Source: Streptococcus sanguinis
Lineage (GTDB): Bacteria; Bacillota; Bacilli; Lactobacillales; Streptococcaceae
Length of the DNA: 64,000 bases
Direction: 5' to 3'
Assembly (NCBI RefSeq): GCF_026781265.1
Contig: NZ_JAKUVC010000004.1
Span: 1 to 64,000, forward strand
Shown: in pieces, positions 37,773-46,138 of the stretch
Numbering within the stretch: the stretch's first letter is position 1
How the letters are laid out: every line of letters starts with the position of its first letter
Made by a program: the position numbers and the translations under genes
The notes under the pieces: generated by a model
The model's input: the letters and a program-made list of their open reading frames with translations, nothing else
Told to the model about the DNA's origin: nothing
The model's database searches: none

Positions 37773-39239
37773 TTGACTGAAAAATCACAAGACAAAGAGA
37801 AGAATCTGAGCTTTAAAGAGCAGATTTTGAAAGACTTAGCTGGAGAAAAGGAAGAACAAACTCCCTCTTCAACTAGCCAGTCAGAAGCGGACTCTGCTTC
37901 TGCAAAAGAAACAGCAGCTGCGGATGCCTTTGAAGCTAGACCGGCTTCGGTAGATGTTTCCTACAAGGTTGCAGAGAATGAAAAGGCTCACCCTCAGGTC
38001 TATGGCCGAGTGGATGAGGAAGATAAGAAACCCAATGAGGTTTTATCTCGGGCTAATCGGGCTAACAACACGGTCAAGAAAAAACGCCAAAATACATTAG
38101 CCCGCAGAATTATGACAACTGTTCTGCTGATTGTCCTGCTGGGACTTATGGTCACAGGAGTTGTCGGCTATACTTATGTATCTTCAGCACTTAAACCTGT
38201 TGATGCAAACGCAACAGAGTATGTGACAGTTGAAGTACCAGAAGGCTCAAGCTCTAAGCAGATTGGAGAAATCCTTGAGAAAAAGGGGCTGATTAAAAAT
38301 GCCCAAGTTTTTAGTCTGTATTCTAAGATTAAAAGCTTTAACAATTACCAGTCTGGCTATTACAATCTCCAGAAGAGTATGGACCTAGATACCATTGCTC
38401 GGCAACTTCAGGAAGGTGGAACGGATACACCGCAACCACCAGTTGTTGGTAAGGTTACTATTCCTGAAGGCTATACACTGGAGCAGATTGCAGAGGCTGT
38501 GACGGTTAATGCAGCTGCAACTTCTAAGAAGACTAGTAAGACACCTTTTAGTAAGGACGATTTCCTAGCTAAGGTGCAGGATGAAGCTTTCATTTCCAAG
38601 ATGGCGGCTAAATATCCACAGCTGCTGGGCACATTGCCAAGCAAGGACAGCGGAGTCAAGTACCGCTTAGAAGGTTACCTCTTCCCTGCCACTTATAACT
38701 ATGGTGAGGATGCAGATCTGGAAAGCTTGATTGACCAGATGTTGGGCGCAATGAATACCAATCTGTCTTCTTACTACCCTACTATCGAAGCGAAGAACCT
38801 AACTGTTAATGAAGTTCTGACACTTGCTTCTCTAGTGGAAAAAGAAGGTTCGACAGACCAGGACCGCAAAGATATTGCCAGCGTATTTTATAATCGTCTC
38901 AATCAAGCGATGCCGCTTCAGAGTAATATCGCTATCCTTTATGCTCAAGGCAAGCTAGGAAAGAAAACGACTCTGAAAGAGGACGCTGAGATTGATACCA
39001 ATATTGACTCGCCTTTCAATGTCTATAAAAAAGAAGGGCTTATGCCTGGACCAGTTGATAGTCCGAGCCTGTCAGCTCTGGAAGCTACCATTAACCCAAG
39101 TAAGACGGACTACCTCTACTTTGTGGCAAATGTTGAAACAGGCGCTGTTTACTTCGCCAATACTTATGAGGAACACGCTAAAAATGTTGAGGAGCATGTC
39201 AACAGCAAGCTCACTCAATCCAGCAGCAGTTCTAATTAG
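37773..39239 (+). CDS. mltG: Endolytic murein transglycosylase MltG
   Basis: This 488-aa protein starts at TTG 37773, 7 nt after a perfect AAGGAGGT; the upstream ATG at 37740 lies inside the -10 box. It has a long acidic cytoplasmic region (about 1-105), one transmembrane helix (MTTVLLIVLLGLMVTGVVGY, about 112-131), a LysM-like subdomain (about 150-215), and the YceG catalytic domain with Glu in SLVEKEGSTDQD (about 360). It cleaves nascent glycan strands near the membrane and sets their length. The long N-terminus is typical of streptococci, where MltG works with the peripheral elongation machinery. Confidence 0.95.
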   Translation: MTEKSQDKEKNLSFKEQILKDLAGEKEEQTPSSTSQSEADSASAKETAAADAFEARPASVDVSYKVAENEKAHPQVYGRVDEEDKKPNEVLSRANRANNTVKKKRQNTLARRIMTTVLLIVLLGLMVTGVVGYTYVSSALKPVDANATEYVTVEVPEGSSSKQIGEILEKKGLIKNAQVFSLYSKIKSFNNYQSGYYNLQKSMDLDTIARQLQEGGTDTPQPPVVGKVTIPEGYTLEQIAEAVTVNAAATSKKTSKTPFSKDDFLAKVQDEAFISKMAAKYPQLLGTLPSKDSGVKYRLEGYLFPATYNYGEDADLESLIDQMLGAMNTNLSSYYPTIEAKNLTVNEVLTLASLVEKEGSTDQDRKDIASVFYNRLNQAMPLQSNIAILYAQGKLGKKTTLKEDAEIDTNIDSPFNVYKKEGLMPGPVDSPSLSALEATINPSKTDYLYFVANVETGAVYFANTYEEHAKNVEEHVNSKLTQSSSSSN

Positions 39240-39260
39240 ACTGCTATCATTGCAGATAAG

Positions 39261-39291
39261 AGAAAGCTAGTGCATTTAGTTCTAGCTTTCT
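39261..39291 (+). terminator. Hairpin after mltG
   Basis: A perfect 10-bp stem AGAAAGCTAG/CTAGCTTTCT with an 11-nt loop lies 21 bp after mltG. No T-run follows, so termination would be weak or factor-assisted. Confidence 0.45.
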
Positions 39292-39383
39292 CAGTCCTGC
39301 TATATAAAAAAGGGACTGATACAGTCTTGTCTCAGCCTCTTGTTTTAGTTTTAAAATAAATAAAATAAAAGAAAAGAGAAAAA

Positions 39384-39866
39384 ATGGCTGAAAAAACTTA
39401 TCCTATGACCCTAGAGGAAAAGGAAAAACTAGAAAAAGAATTAGAAGAATTGAAATTGGTGCGTCGTCCAGAAGTGGTAGAACGTATTAAGATTGCCCGC
39501 TCCTACGGCGATTTGTCAGAAAATAGTGAATACGAAGCTGCTAAGGACGAACAGGCTTTTGTGGAAGGACAGATTTCTAGTCTGGAAACCAAGATCCGCT
39601 ACGCTGAGATTGTAAACAGTGACGCTGTAGCCAAGGATGAAGTAGCTATCGGAAAAACAGTTACCATCCAAGAAGTAGGCGAAAGCGAAGAGGAAGTCTA
39701 CATTATCGTTGGTTCTGCTGGTGCAGATGCTTTCGCAGGTAAGGTATCCAATGAAAGCCCAATTGGACAAGCTTTGATTGGCAAGAAAACAGGTGATACT
39801 GCAACAGTCGAAACACCGGTTGGCAGCTACGACGTTAAAATTCTCAAGGTTGAAAAAACCGTTTAA
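39384..39866 (+). CDS. greA: Transcription elongation factor GreA
   Basis: This 160-aa protein has the N-terminal antiparallel coiled coil (residues about 8-75) with the acidic tip ending [15 protein letters not shown], and a C-terminal FKBP-like domain ending [15 protein letters not shown]. It stimulates RNA cleavage by backtracked RNA polymerase. Length matches the family. It is downstream of mltG as in other streptococci and ends with its own terminator. Confidence 0.98.
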   Translation: MAEKTYPMTLEEKEKLEKELEELKLVRRPEVVERIKIARSYGDLSENSEYEAAKDEQAFVEGQISSLETKIRYAEIVNSDAVAKDEVAIGKTVTIQEVGESEEEVYIIVGSAGADAFAGKVSNESPIGQALIGKKTGDTATVETPVGSYDVKILKVEKTV

Positions 39867-39879
39867 TAAATACCAAAGG

Positions 39880-39907
39880 GAACTGGCTAGAAGACTGGTT
39901 CTTTTTT
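39880..39907 (+). terminator. greA terminator
   Basis: A 7-bp stem GAACTGG/CTGGTTC (two G-U pairs) is followed by T6, 13 bp after the stop. Confidence 0.8.
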
Positions 39908-39983
39908 CGTTTCTTTTAAGACAGAGAGTGTAGGCTAGATAAGAAGAGCAGGGGAAAAATAGAGAGAAGACAGATGGTTATGC

Positions 39984-39989
39984 TATAAT
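39984..39989 (+). promoter_or_regulatory. Extended -10 of relPRS
   Basis: TGC-TATAAT lies 30 bp before the relP ATG. No good -35 is seen. Confidence 0.65.
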
Positions 39990-40019
39990 GAGAATAAGCT
40001 AGAAAAGTAGGAGAACTGT

Positions 40020-40640
40020 ATGCAAGAGCAAGATATTTATGGGAAATACGGCGTCTATCTGCCCAAGATTTTAGAGGATCTTAGTCAGCGTATTCAAGAA
40101 GCTAATGATCGAGTCAAGCAGGAAACGGGGCAGAAGCTTTTTGAGCATTTTAATGCACGGGTCAAGCAGGCAGCCAGTATGGAAGAGAAATGTCGACGCA
40201 AGAATCTGCCTAGGGCGCCAGAGTCTGCCCTGAAAGAAATTCGTGATGCGATTGGGATTCGGATTGTTTGCGGTTTTATCGAGGACATCTATCAGACGAT
40301 TGAGGTGCTTCGTCAGCTGGAGGGCTATGAGATTGTTCTGGAAAAGGATTATATCCGAGCTGCCAAGCCTAATGGATATCGCTCCTACCATTTGATATTA
40401 GAGGTGGAGACTCCTTATGAGGACTGTCATGGTCAAAATCCCGGCCGCTATTTTGTAGAAATCCAGCTTCGGACCATTGCTATGGATTCTTGGGCCAGCT
40501 TAGAGCATCAGATGAAGTACAAGCATGAGATTAAAGACAGCAAGCGGATTGTCCGCGAGCTGAAACGCTGTGCAGATGAGCTGGCTTCCTGTGATGTGAC
40601 CATGCAGACCATCCGCAATTTGATTCGAGAAAGTGAGTGA
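40020..40640 (+). CDS. relP: Small alarmone synthetase RelP
   Basis: This 206-aa protein has a single RelA/SpoT synthetase domain (residues about 40-180: RDAIGIRIVCGF, KPNGYRSYHLILEV, VEIQLRTIAMDSWASLEHQMKYK in parts) and no hydrolase, TGS or ACT domain. It makes (p)ppGpp from GTP or GDP. The gene order with a response regulator and histidine kinase is the relPRS operon known from S. mutans, which supports RelP over RelQ. AGGAG lies 6 nt before ATG. Confidence 0.93.
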   Translation: MQEQDIYGKYGVYLPKILEDLSQRIQEANDRVKQETGQKLFEHFNARVKQAASMEEKCRRKNLPRAPESALKEIRDAIGIRIVCGFIEDIYQTIEVLRQLEGYEIVLEKDYIRAAKPNGYRSYHLILEVETPYEDCHGQNPGRYFVEIQLRTIAMDSWASLEHQMKYKHEIKDSKRIVRELKRCADELASCDVTMQTIRNLIRESE

Positions 40641-40641
40641 G

Positions 40642-41346
40642 ATGATGAAGATTTTATTAGCTGAAGATGAGCAACAGCTGTCCCGTGTCTTGGAAACGGC
40701 GATGACCCATGAAGGCTATCAAGTCGATACAGCCTTTGATGGGCAAGAAGCTGTGGACTTGGCCAAGGGAAATGCCTATGATTTGATGATTCTGGATATC
40801 ATGATGCCGGTCAAGACAGGAATTGAAGCGCTGAAAGAAATTCGCCAAACCGGCAATACGACCCATGTTATCATGCTGACAGCTATGTCAGAGGTGGATG
40901 ACAAGGTCACAGGGCTGGATGCCGGTGCAGATGATTATCTGACCAAGCCCTTCTCTCTGAAAGAGCTTCTGGCTCGCCTACGCTCTATGTCTAGACGAGT
41001 AGCGACGTTCACCCCCAATTTGCTGCAGATTGGCCAAACCAGCCTCAATGTCGGAGAGCATGAACTCATTAGCTCCAACTCTATTCGCTTAGCTGGTAAG
41101 GAATCTAAAATGATGGAATTTCTCATGCTTAATGCCCAGAAGAGTCTTTCCACTCAAGAACTCTTTCGTCATGTTTGGGCCAAAGACGAGGATGAGGATT
41201 TGGACGAAGGATTCGTCTGGATTTATATTTCCTATTTGCGTCAGAAGCTGAAGGCCATCCATGCTGATCTTGCTATCTTGGGTGAGGAAGGCGGTAGTTT
41301 CACTCTGGTGCCGCTGGAAGGAGATGGCCATGTTTCGGAAGCTTAA
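40642..41346 (+). CDS. relR: Response regulator RelR
   Basis: This 234-aa OmpR-family regulator has a receiver domain with DMILD-type phosphorylation site (LMILDIMMPVKTG), conserved Lys in LTKPFS, and a C-terminal winged-helix segment (about 130-225) ending in a divergent wing. Candidate starts are ATG 40642, ATG 40645 and an upstream GTG; the double ATG directly after the relP stop is preferred. It is co-translated with relP and partners RelS. In S. mutans the pair controls relP expression in response to peptides or oxidative stress. Confidence 0.9.
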   Translation: MMKILLAEDEQQLSRVLETAMTHEGYQVDTAFDGQEAVDLAKGNAYDLMILDIMMPVKTGIEALKEIRQTGNTTHVIMLTAMSEVDDKVTGLDAGADDYLTKPFSLKELLARLRSMSRRVATFTPNLLQIGQTSLNVGEHELISSNSIRLAGKESKMMEFLMLNAQKSLSTQELFRHVWAKDEDEDLDEGFVWIYISYLRQKLKAIHADLAILGEEGGSFTLVPLEGDGHVSEA

Positions 41347-42565
41347 AATTCGGTTCATTCTTCTGGCTTCGGCGGCTATTGTCTGTATTTTGCTAACCAT
41401 GATTGCTGTCTTAAACTCCGTTCGCTTTCTGCAGACCAACGGAGAAATCCAAGCCGTTCTCAATATTTTATCTGCCAATAATGGAGATTTTCCCAGTGTA
41501 GAAGAAACAGCTGAAAGCTTGCAAAACGACCGTATCACCATTGATACCATCTACCAATACCGCTATTTTAGCGTGGTCTATAAGGAAGACAAAACACTTT
41601 ACTCCTCTAACTTGGACCATCTGTCCAATCTATCGAAGGAGCAGGCGCTCAGTTATGCAAATAAAGTGATTAAGGACAGCCGCAGCAGTGGGGTTTTTAA
41701 GGTAGGCAGTCAATTTTATTCCTACCAGATAACGCAGGATTCCAAGACCAAGCGCTATTTACTGGTGGTCTTAGATTCGACTAATTATCTCGAAAGCCGC
41801 AATGACTTTTTCTGGCTGTCCATCCAGTTATGCTTCTATAGCTTTATTTTCTTTGTCTTAGTCGTGTCTGGATTTTCCAACTTTGCCATCCGTCCCTATA
41901 TCAAAAACTATGAAAACCAAAAGCGTTTCATTACCAATGCGGGACATGAATTGAAGACGCCATTGGCCATTATTTCAGCCAATACGGAGCTGCAAGAGCT
42001 GATGACTGGCGAAAATGAATGGACAGAAAGTACCAAGGACCAGGTCAAGCGTCTCAGTAATCTAATCAATCAAATGGTCGTTCTGGCCCGTCTGGAAGAG
42101 CAGCCAGATGTTACCTTGGTAGATGTGAATTTCTCAGAAGTTGTCAAAAAAGTGGCTGGGAACTTCAAGTCTGTCATCGAGAAGGCAGGCAAGAAGTATG
42201 AGATCAAGCTGCAGGAAGATATCTATGTCAAGGCAACTGAAGATGAACTTTATGAATTGGTTAGCATTCTGATTGACAATGCCTGCAAGTATTGTGACGA
42301 AGATGGGCAAATTTTTGTCACCCTGACCAAGGCTAAGCGCGGGAAACGAGCCCGTCTGACGGTGGCTAATAGTTACGCGGACGGCAAAAATGTTGATTAC
42401 AGCCGTTTCTTTGACCGTTTCTATCGTGAAGACGAATCGCACAATCAGAAACAGCCTGGCTACGGGATTGGCCTATCCATGGCAGAAAGTCTAGTGCGGA
42501 TTTTCAAGGGCAGGATTTGGGTTTCATATAAGAAAGGCTTGATTGGCTTTACTGTTTTATTGTGA
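41330..42565 (+). CDS. relS: Sensor histidine kinase RelS
   Basis: This 411-aa kinase has two transmembrane helices (residues about 8-30 and 160-182) around an extracytoplasmic sensor, a His-box NAGHELKTPLAIISANTEL, an N-box LIDNACKYCDEDG and a G-box PGYGIGLSMAES. ATG 41330 follows GGAAGGAG by 6 nt and overlaps relR by 17 bp; an upstream start would lack a ribosome binding site. It phosphorylates RelR. There is no HAMP domain visible, and the extracellular part does not match a known ligand-binding fold that I can name. Confidence 0.9.
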   Translation: MFRKLKIRFILLASAAIVCILLTMIAVLNSVRFLQTNGEIQAVLNILSANNGDFPSVEETAESLQNDRITIDTIYQYRYFSVVYKEDKTLYSSNLDHLSNLSKEQALSYANKVIKDSRSSGVFKVGSQFYSYQITQDSKTKRYLLVVLDSTNYLESRNDFFWLSIQLCFYSFIFFVLVVSGFSNFAIRPYIKNYENQKRFITNAGHELKTPLAIISANTELQELMTGENEWTESTKDQVKRLSNLINQMVVLARLEEQPDVTLVDVNFSEVVKKVAGNFKSVIEKAGKKYEIKLQEDIYVKATEDELYELVSILIDNACKYCDEDGQIFVTLTKAKRGKRARLTVANSYADGKNVDYSRFFDRFYREDESHNQKQPGYGIGLSMAESLVRIFKGRIWVSYKKGLIGFTVLL

Positions 42566-42643
42566 TAGAGTCACCTCGTTCATCAGTTATTGCTTTGTTT
42601 GCTGAGCTTTTTGTATCGGTTACGCCGATTCTTACTCGAGATT

Positions 42644-42679
42644 AAAAAAATTCTTCTAGTATTAGCTAGAAGAATTTTT
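42644..42679. terminator. Bidirectional terminator between relS and yidC
   Basis: The stem AAAAATTCTTCTAG/CTAGAAGAATTTTT with a 6-nt loop has an A-rich left and T-rich right flank, so it serves both convergent genes. It ends 3 bp before the yidC stop codon. Confidence 0.9.
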
Positions 42680-42681
42680 CT

Positions 42682-43605
42682 TTATCTTGACCGTTGCTTA
42701 CCAGCATTGCGGTTCTTTTTCTTTTTGTTCTTTTGCTCAATAGCCGGCTGAGATTTTGGAGTAACATCTTTAGCCCGGCTAGCTTTTTTCAAGCTTTTAG
42801 GAGGATTTTTTTCAAATTCCTCTGCTACCTGTTTTCTCAAGCGAGGTCGAATAATGTAGTTGATGATAAATTGCTGGATGATTTGGATGAATCCACCGAC
42901 TACCCAGTAGAGAGTGACTGCGGCAGGAGAGAAGAATGAGAAACCAACAATCATGATAGGGCTCATATAAGAAGCTTGTTTCATGCTGTTTCTTTGAGTT
43001 TCATCTTCAATACCATGCAGAGAGAGCACTGACTGGATATAGTAGAGGACACCGACAATGGCGGTCAAAGCCCAATCGCTTTTGCCTAAATCGTTAATCC
43101 AGAGGAAGGAACTGCCCGCAACCCCTTGAGTATACTGGGCTGCAAAGAAGAGAGCAGAGAAGAAAGGCATTTGGATGAGCAGAGGCAGACAGCCTATACC
43201 GCCAAACATGCTGAGTCCATTTTCTTTTTGAGCAGCCATCAGTTCTTGCTGAGCCCGCATTTTCTCTTCCTGAGTCTCAGCATTTTTGATTCGCTCTTGG
43301 ATTGGGGCAAAAATTGGCTTAAAGTAATTCATCTTTTCAGACTGAAGCGTCGCCTTCCAAGACTGATAGATTCCCAGCGGCAGAATGATAATCCGCACGA
43401 TGAGCGTAACGATGATAATTGCCAGACCATAACCCAGACCTGAATTCTTGGCGAAAAATTGGATACCATCCGCCATAGGCTGACCAATCACGTCCCAAAT
43501 CAGACCAGAAGGATTACCGGCCTTGTCGCGGCCCACACAGCCGGACAGGAAAAGAAGCGCAGCCAGTCCCATACCGGAGAATAAAAAGCGTTTGAAATGT
43601 TTCAC
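42682..43605 (-). CDS. yidC: Membrane protein insertase YidC (lipoprotein form)
   Basis: This 307-aa protein starts with a lipoprotein signal and lipobox LFLSGC (Cys23), followed by five transmembrane segments of the YidC/OxaA1 fold and a basic C-terminal tail ([14 protein letters not shown]). The tail may contact ribosomes. It inserts proteins into the membrane alone or with Sec. Streptococci have two paralogues; the long basic tail suggests the YidC2 type, but this is an inference. The acylphosphatase gene lies upstream on the same strand, 81 bp away. Confidence 0.93.
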   Translation of the reverse strand: MKHFKRFLFSGMGLAALLFLSGCVGRDKAGNPSGLIWDVIGQPMADGIQFFAKNSGLGYGLAIIIVTLIVRIIILPLGIYQSWKATLQSEKMNYFKPIFAPIQERIKNAETQEEKMRAQQELMAAQKENGLSMFGGIGCLPLLIQMPFFSALFFAAQYTQGVAGSSFLWINDLGKSDWALTAIVGVLYYIQSVLSLHGIEDETQRNSMKQASYMSPIMIVGFSFFSPAAVTLYWVVGGFIQIIQQFIINYIIRPRLRKQVAEEFEKNPPKSLKKASRAKDVTPKSQPAIEQKNKKKKNRNAGKQRSR

Positions 43606-43686
43606 GAGTTCATATCCTTTGTTTCTAAAAAATAATACCTATCTATTCTACTGTTTTTTTGCAAAATATACAATAGTTCTGCAGAC

Positions 43687-43965
43687 CTAATTTGAAATTT
43701 TAAAGTCAGGATAGGAGTCGAAATTAGCCATGGTCACATCCAAATAACTGACCTTAGAAAAAGGTGTCGGTCCCTTGCGGATTTCTTGGATAAATTTGGC
43801 CATCAGAGCTGGGTCATCAGCCTGAGCCAGAATGCCAACAGTACCGTCGTCGTTGTTCCAGACCCGGCCGGTAATACCTCCGATTTCCAGCGCTAGAGAA
43901 TAAACTCCCCAGCGGAATCCAACCCCTTGTACTCGTCCTTGGGCTATCATTTTTACTTTCTGCAT
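43687..43965 (-). CDS. acyP: Acylphosphatase
   Basis: This 92-aa protein has the family signature GRVQGVGFRWGVYSLA (with catalytic Arg) and VWNNDDGTVGILAQ (with the catalytic Asn). It hydrolyses carboxyl phosphates such as acetyl phosphate and 1,3-bisphosphoglycerate. GGAGG precedes the ATG. It is divergent from the SpoU-type methyltransferase gene. Confidence 0.95.
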   Translation of the reverse strand: MQKVKMIAQGRVQGVGFRWGVYSLALEIGGITGRVWNNDDGTVGILAQADDPALMAKFIQEIRKGPTPFSKVSYLDVTMANFDSYPDFKISN

Positions 43966-44036
43966 GGCGTCCTCCTTTAGTGAGCAAACCGAGGGATTTA
44001 AGACCTCAGTATGAGTGCAAGTCTGCTAAATTGTGG

Positions 44037-44048
44037 TATAATGTTCTT
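44037..44048 (+). promoter_or_regulatory. Leaderless promoter of the SpoU-type methyltransferase gene
   Basis: An extended -10 TGG-TATAAT (44037-44042) is followed by exactly 6 nt and then ATG. No Shine-Dalgarno exists upstream of the start. Confidence 0.72.
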
Positions 44049-44789
44049 ATGAATATTATAACCTCAAAAGCCAATAATGTGGTAAAAAAAGCTAAAAAAC
44101 TTCATCACAAAAAATACCGCAAGGATTCTTATTTGATTGAGGGATGGCATCTATTTGAGGAAGCTTTCAGCAGCGGGGCAGAGCTGATTCGGATTTTTGC
44201 TTTAGCGGAATACGCAGAGCGATTAGCTGATTTTTCTCAGGCAATCTTTGTCAGTCCAGAGATTTTAGCAGATTTGGCTGATAGTAAGACGCCACAGGGC
44301 ATTGTCGCAGAAGTGGCTTTTGAAAGGGAAGAAATACCGGCGGAGTTAAATGGACGCTATCTTTTCTTGGAGGATGTTCAGGATCCAGGTAATGTCGGTA
44401 CCATCATTCGGACCGCGGATGCAGCTGGCTTTGACGGGGTTTTCATCTCTAGCTCGTCGGCAGACATCTATAACCTAAAAACGCTGCGCTCTATGCAGGG
44501 GAGCCATTTCCATCTGCCAGTTTATCGGATAGATACAGCTGATTTTATTAGGCTGGCTCAGTCTTCCAGTCTGCCAATTCTAGCGTCGACCTTGTCGTCT
44601 GCGTCTATTGACTATAGAAAGGTGGACAGCAAAGAGAGCTTTGTCCTAGTCATGGGCAATGAAGGGCAGGGAATTAGTCCAAAAATGACGGCAGCAGCTG
44701 ATGTTCTGGTCCATATTTCCATGAAGGGACAGGCAGAAAGTCTCAATGTTGCTGTCGCTGCGGGTATTTTAATCTTTCATTTAAGCTAA
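44049..44789 (+). CDS. RNA 2'-O-methyltransferase, TrmH/SpoU family
   Basis: This 246-aa protein has an N-terminal substrate-binding domain (residues 1-95) and the SPOUT knot domain with LEDVQDPGNVGTIIRTADAAG (in parts, motif 1, about 108-125), MGNEGQGIS (motif 2) and SLNVAVAAGILIF (motif 3). It methylates the 2'-OH of a ribose in rRNA or tRNA; the exact site is unknown. The start is ATG 44049 and not the longer upstream frame, because it lies 6 nt after a TGG-TATAAT element. Together with the HD and BI-1 genes it forms a loose cluster. Confidence 0.9.
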   Translation: MNIITSKANNVVKKAKKLHHKKYRKDSYLIEGWHLFEEAFSSGAELIRIFALAEYAERLADFSQAIFVSPEILADLADSKTPQGIVAEVAFEREEIPAELNGRYLFLEDVQDPGNVGTIIRTADAAGFDGVFISSSSADIYNLKTLRSMQGSHFHLPVYRIDTADFIRLAQSSSLPILASTLSSASIDYRKVDSKESFVLVMGNEGQGISPKMTAAADVLVHISMKGQAESLNVAVAAGILIFHLS

Positions 44790-44833
44790 AAATCAGAAAA
44801 AGAGATATAATAGTTGGCAAGGGAGGTGATTCT

Positions 44834-45325
44834 ATGCCTTACAAACAGGACGAGGAATTTATGGCCTATGTTGGACACTTGATTGAAAAGCCCAGTGTGC
44901 AGCGCCTGAAAGAAATTCCCCATCATATTCATTCCAATAGACTTGAACATTCTATCAATGTAAGTTATACTAGTTACAGAATTGCCAAAAAATTTGGCTG
45001 GAATGCCCGCAGCACAGCACGCGGTGCCCTGCTTCATGACTTATTCTACTATGATTGGCGTGTGACCAAGTTTAAGAAGAGTCATGCTTGGGTTCATCCC
45101 AGGCTGGCAGTTCGCAATGCTCGTAAGATTACCAAGCTCAATAAGGTCGAAGAGGACATTATCATCAAGCACATGTGGGGGGCGACCATTGCTCCGCCGC
45201 GCTATAAGGAGTCTTATATTGTGACGATGGTGGATAAATATTGGGCAGTCAAGGAAGCGACTGCACCTTGGAGACGCAAGGGCGGTAATCGCAAGCTCTT
45301 TCATCGAAAGATGCTGAAACCGTAA
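44834..45325 (+). CDS. HD domain protein
   Basis: This 163-aa protein has the HD pattern RLEHSINVSYTSY (residues about 36-48) and LLHDLFYYD (about 71-79), and a basic C-terminus. HD proteins are metal-dependent phosphohydrolases, often acting on nucleotides; the substrate is unknown. GGGAGGTGAT precedes the ATG by 5-6 nt. It is followed 25 bp later by the BI-1 gene. Confidence 0.87.
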   Translation: MPYKQDEEFMAYVGHLIEKPSVQRLKEIPHHIHSNRLEHSINVSYTSYRIAKKFGWNARSTARGALLHDLFYYDWRVTKFKKSHAWVHPRLAVRNARKITKLNKVEEDIIIKHMWGATIAPPRYKESYIVTMVDKYWAVKEATAPWRRKGGNRKLFHRKMLKP

Positions 45326-45350
45326 ATGTTTTATTATAAAAGGAGTAACT

Positions 45351-46034
45351 ATGAATCATTCTATTATTCAAGATCAATCAGATATTAATTCTTTCTATGC
45401 TAAGATTTATTCTATCGTTGGTGTCGGTATCGGAATCTCAGCAATCGTGTCCCTCTTGATGCTGAACTTCTTTCAGGACATTATTATCTCTGTTCTGACA
45501 GGCTCCACTTGGATTTTCTATGCAGCTATTGCAGTTGAGTTTATCCTTGTGTTGGTAGCATCTGGAACTGCTCGGAGCAATAGCCCAGCGGCGTTGCCTA
45601 TGTTTTTAGGCTACTCAGCCATCAATGGATTTACCCTGAGTATTATCATGGCGCTGTATCTTCAGTCAACTGTTCTCTTAGCCTTTCTGACAACGACCGT
45701 TATGTTCTTTGCTATGGGCTTCATCGGCAAGGTGACTAAAAAGGACCTATCTGGAATAGGGAAAGCTTGTATGGCCGGTTTGATTGGTATTATCGCTGCT
45801 AGCTTCCTTAATATCTTCTTGAGAAGCAGTGGCTTGGACTTTATCATCAGTATCGTTGGTGTCCTTATTTTCTCAGGGCTCATCGCTTGGGACAATCAGA
45901 AGATCCGCTATGTTTATGAGCAGACCAATGGCAATCCAGGGAATGGCTGGGCAATTTCTCTGGCTCTGCATCTATATCTGGACTTCATTAATCTCTTCCT
46001 CAGCTTGCTGCGTATTTTTGGAAGAAACAAATAA
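45351..46034 (+). CDS. Bax inhibitor-1/YccA family membrane protein
   Basis: This 227-aa protein has seven hydrophobic helices and the family ending NGWAISLALHLYLDFINLF. Members are pH-sensitive calcium-leak channels or protein-stability modulators. AAGGAG lies 6-7 nt before ATG. The gene ends 18 bp before a terminator. Confidence 0.92.
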   Translation: MNHSIIQDQSDINSFYAKIYSIVGVGIGISAIVSLLMLNFFQDIIISVLTGSTWIFYAAIAVEFILVLVASGTARSNSPAALPMFLGYSAINGFTLSIIMALYLQSTVLLAFLTTTVMFFAMGFIGKVTKKDLSGIGKACMAGLIGIIAASFLNIFLRSSGLDFIISIVGVLIFSGLIAWDNQKIRYVYEQTNGNPGNGWAISLALHLYLDFINLFLSLLRIFGRNK

Positions 46035-46052
46035 CTCAGCTAAATAATACTC

Positions 46053-46082
46053 AAGCATTGGACGTTTGCTCCAGTGCTTTTT
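46053..46082 (+). terminator. Terminator after the BI-1 gene
   Basis: A 10-bp stem AAGCATTGGA/TCCAGTGCTT (one G-U pair) with a 7-nt loop is followed by T5. It ends at the lysA -35 box. Confidence 0.85.
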
Positions 46083-46109
46083 GTTTCTCCTATGGATTTA
46101 TGGTATAAT
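46081..46109 (+). promoter_or_regulatory. lysA promoter
   Basis: TTGTTT (46081-46086) and extended -10 TGG-TATAAT (46104-46109) are 17 bp apart. The -35 abuts the preceding terminator's T-run. Confidence 0.75.
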
Positions 46110-46138
46110 AAAGCCAGCAAATAGAAAGAGAGAATAGT

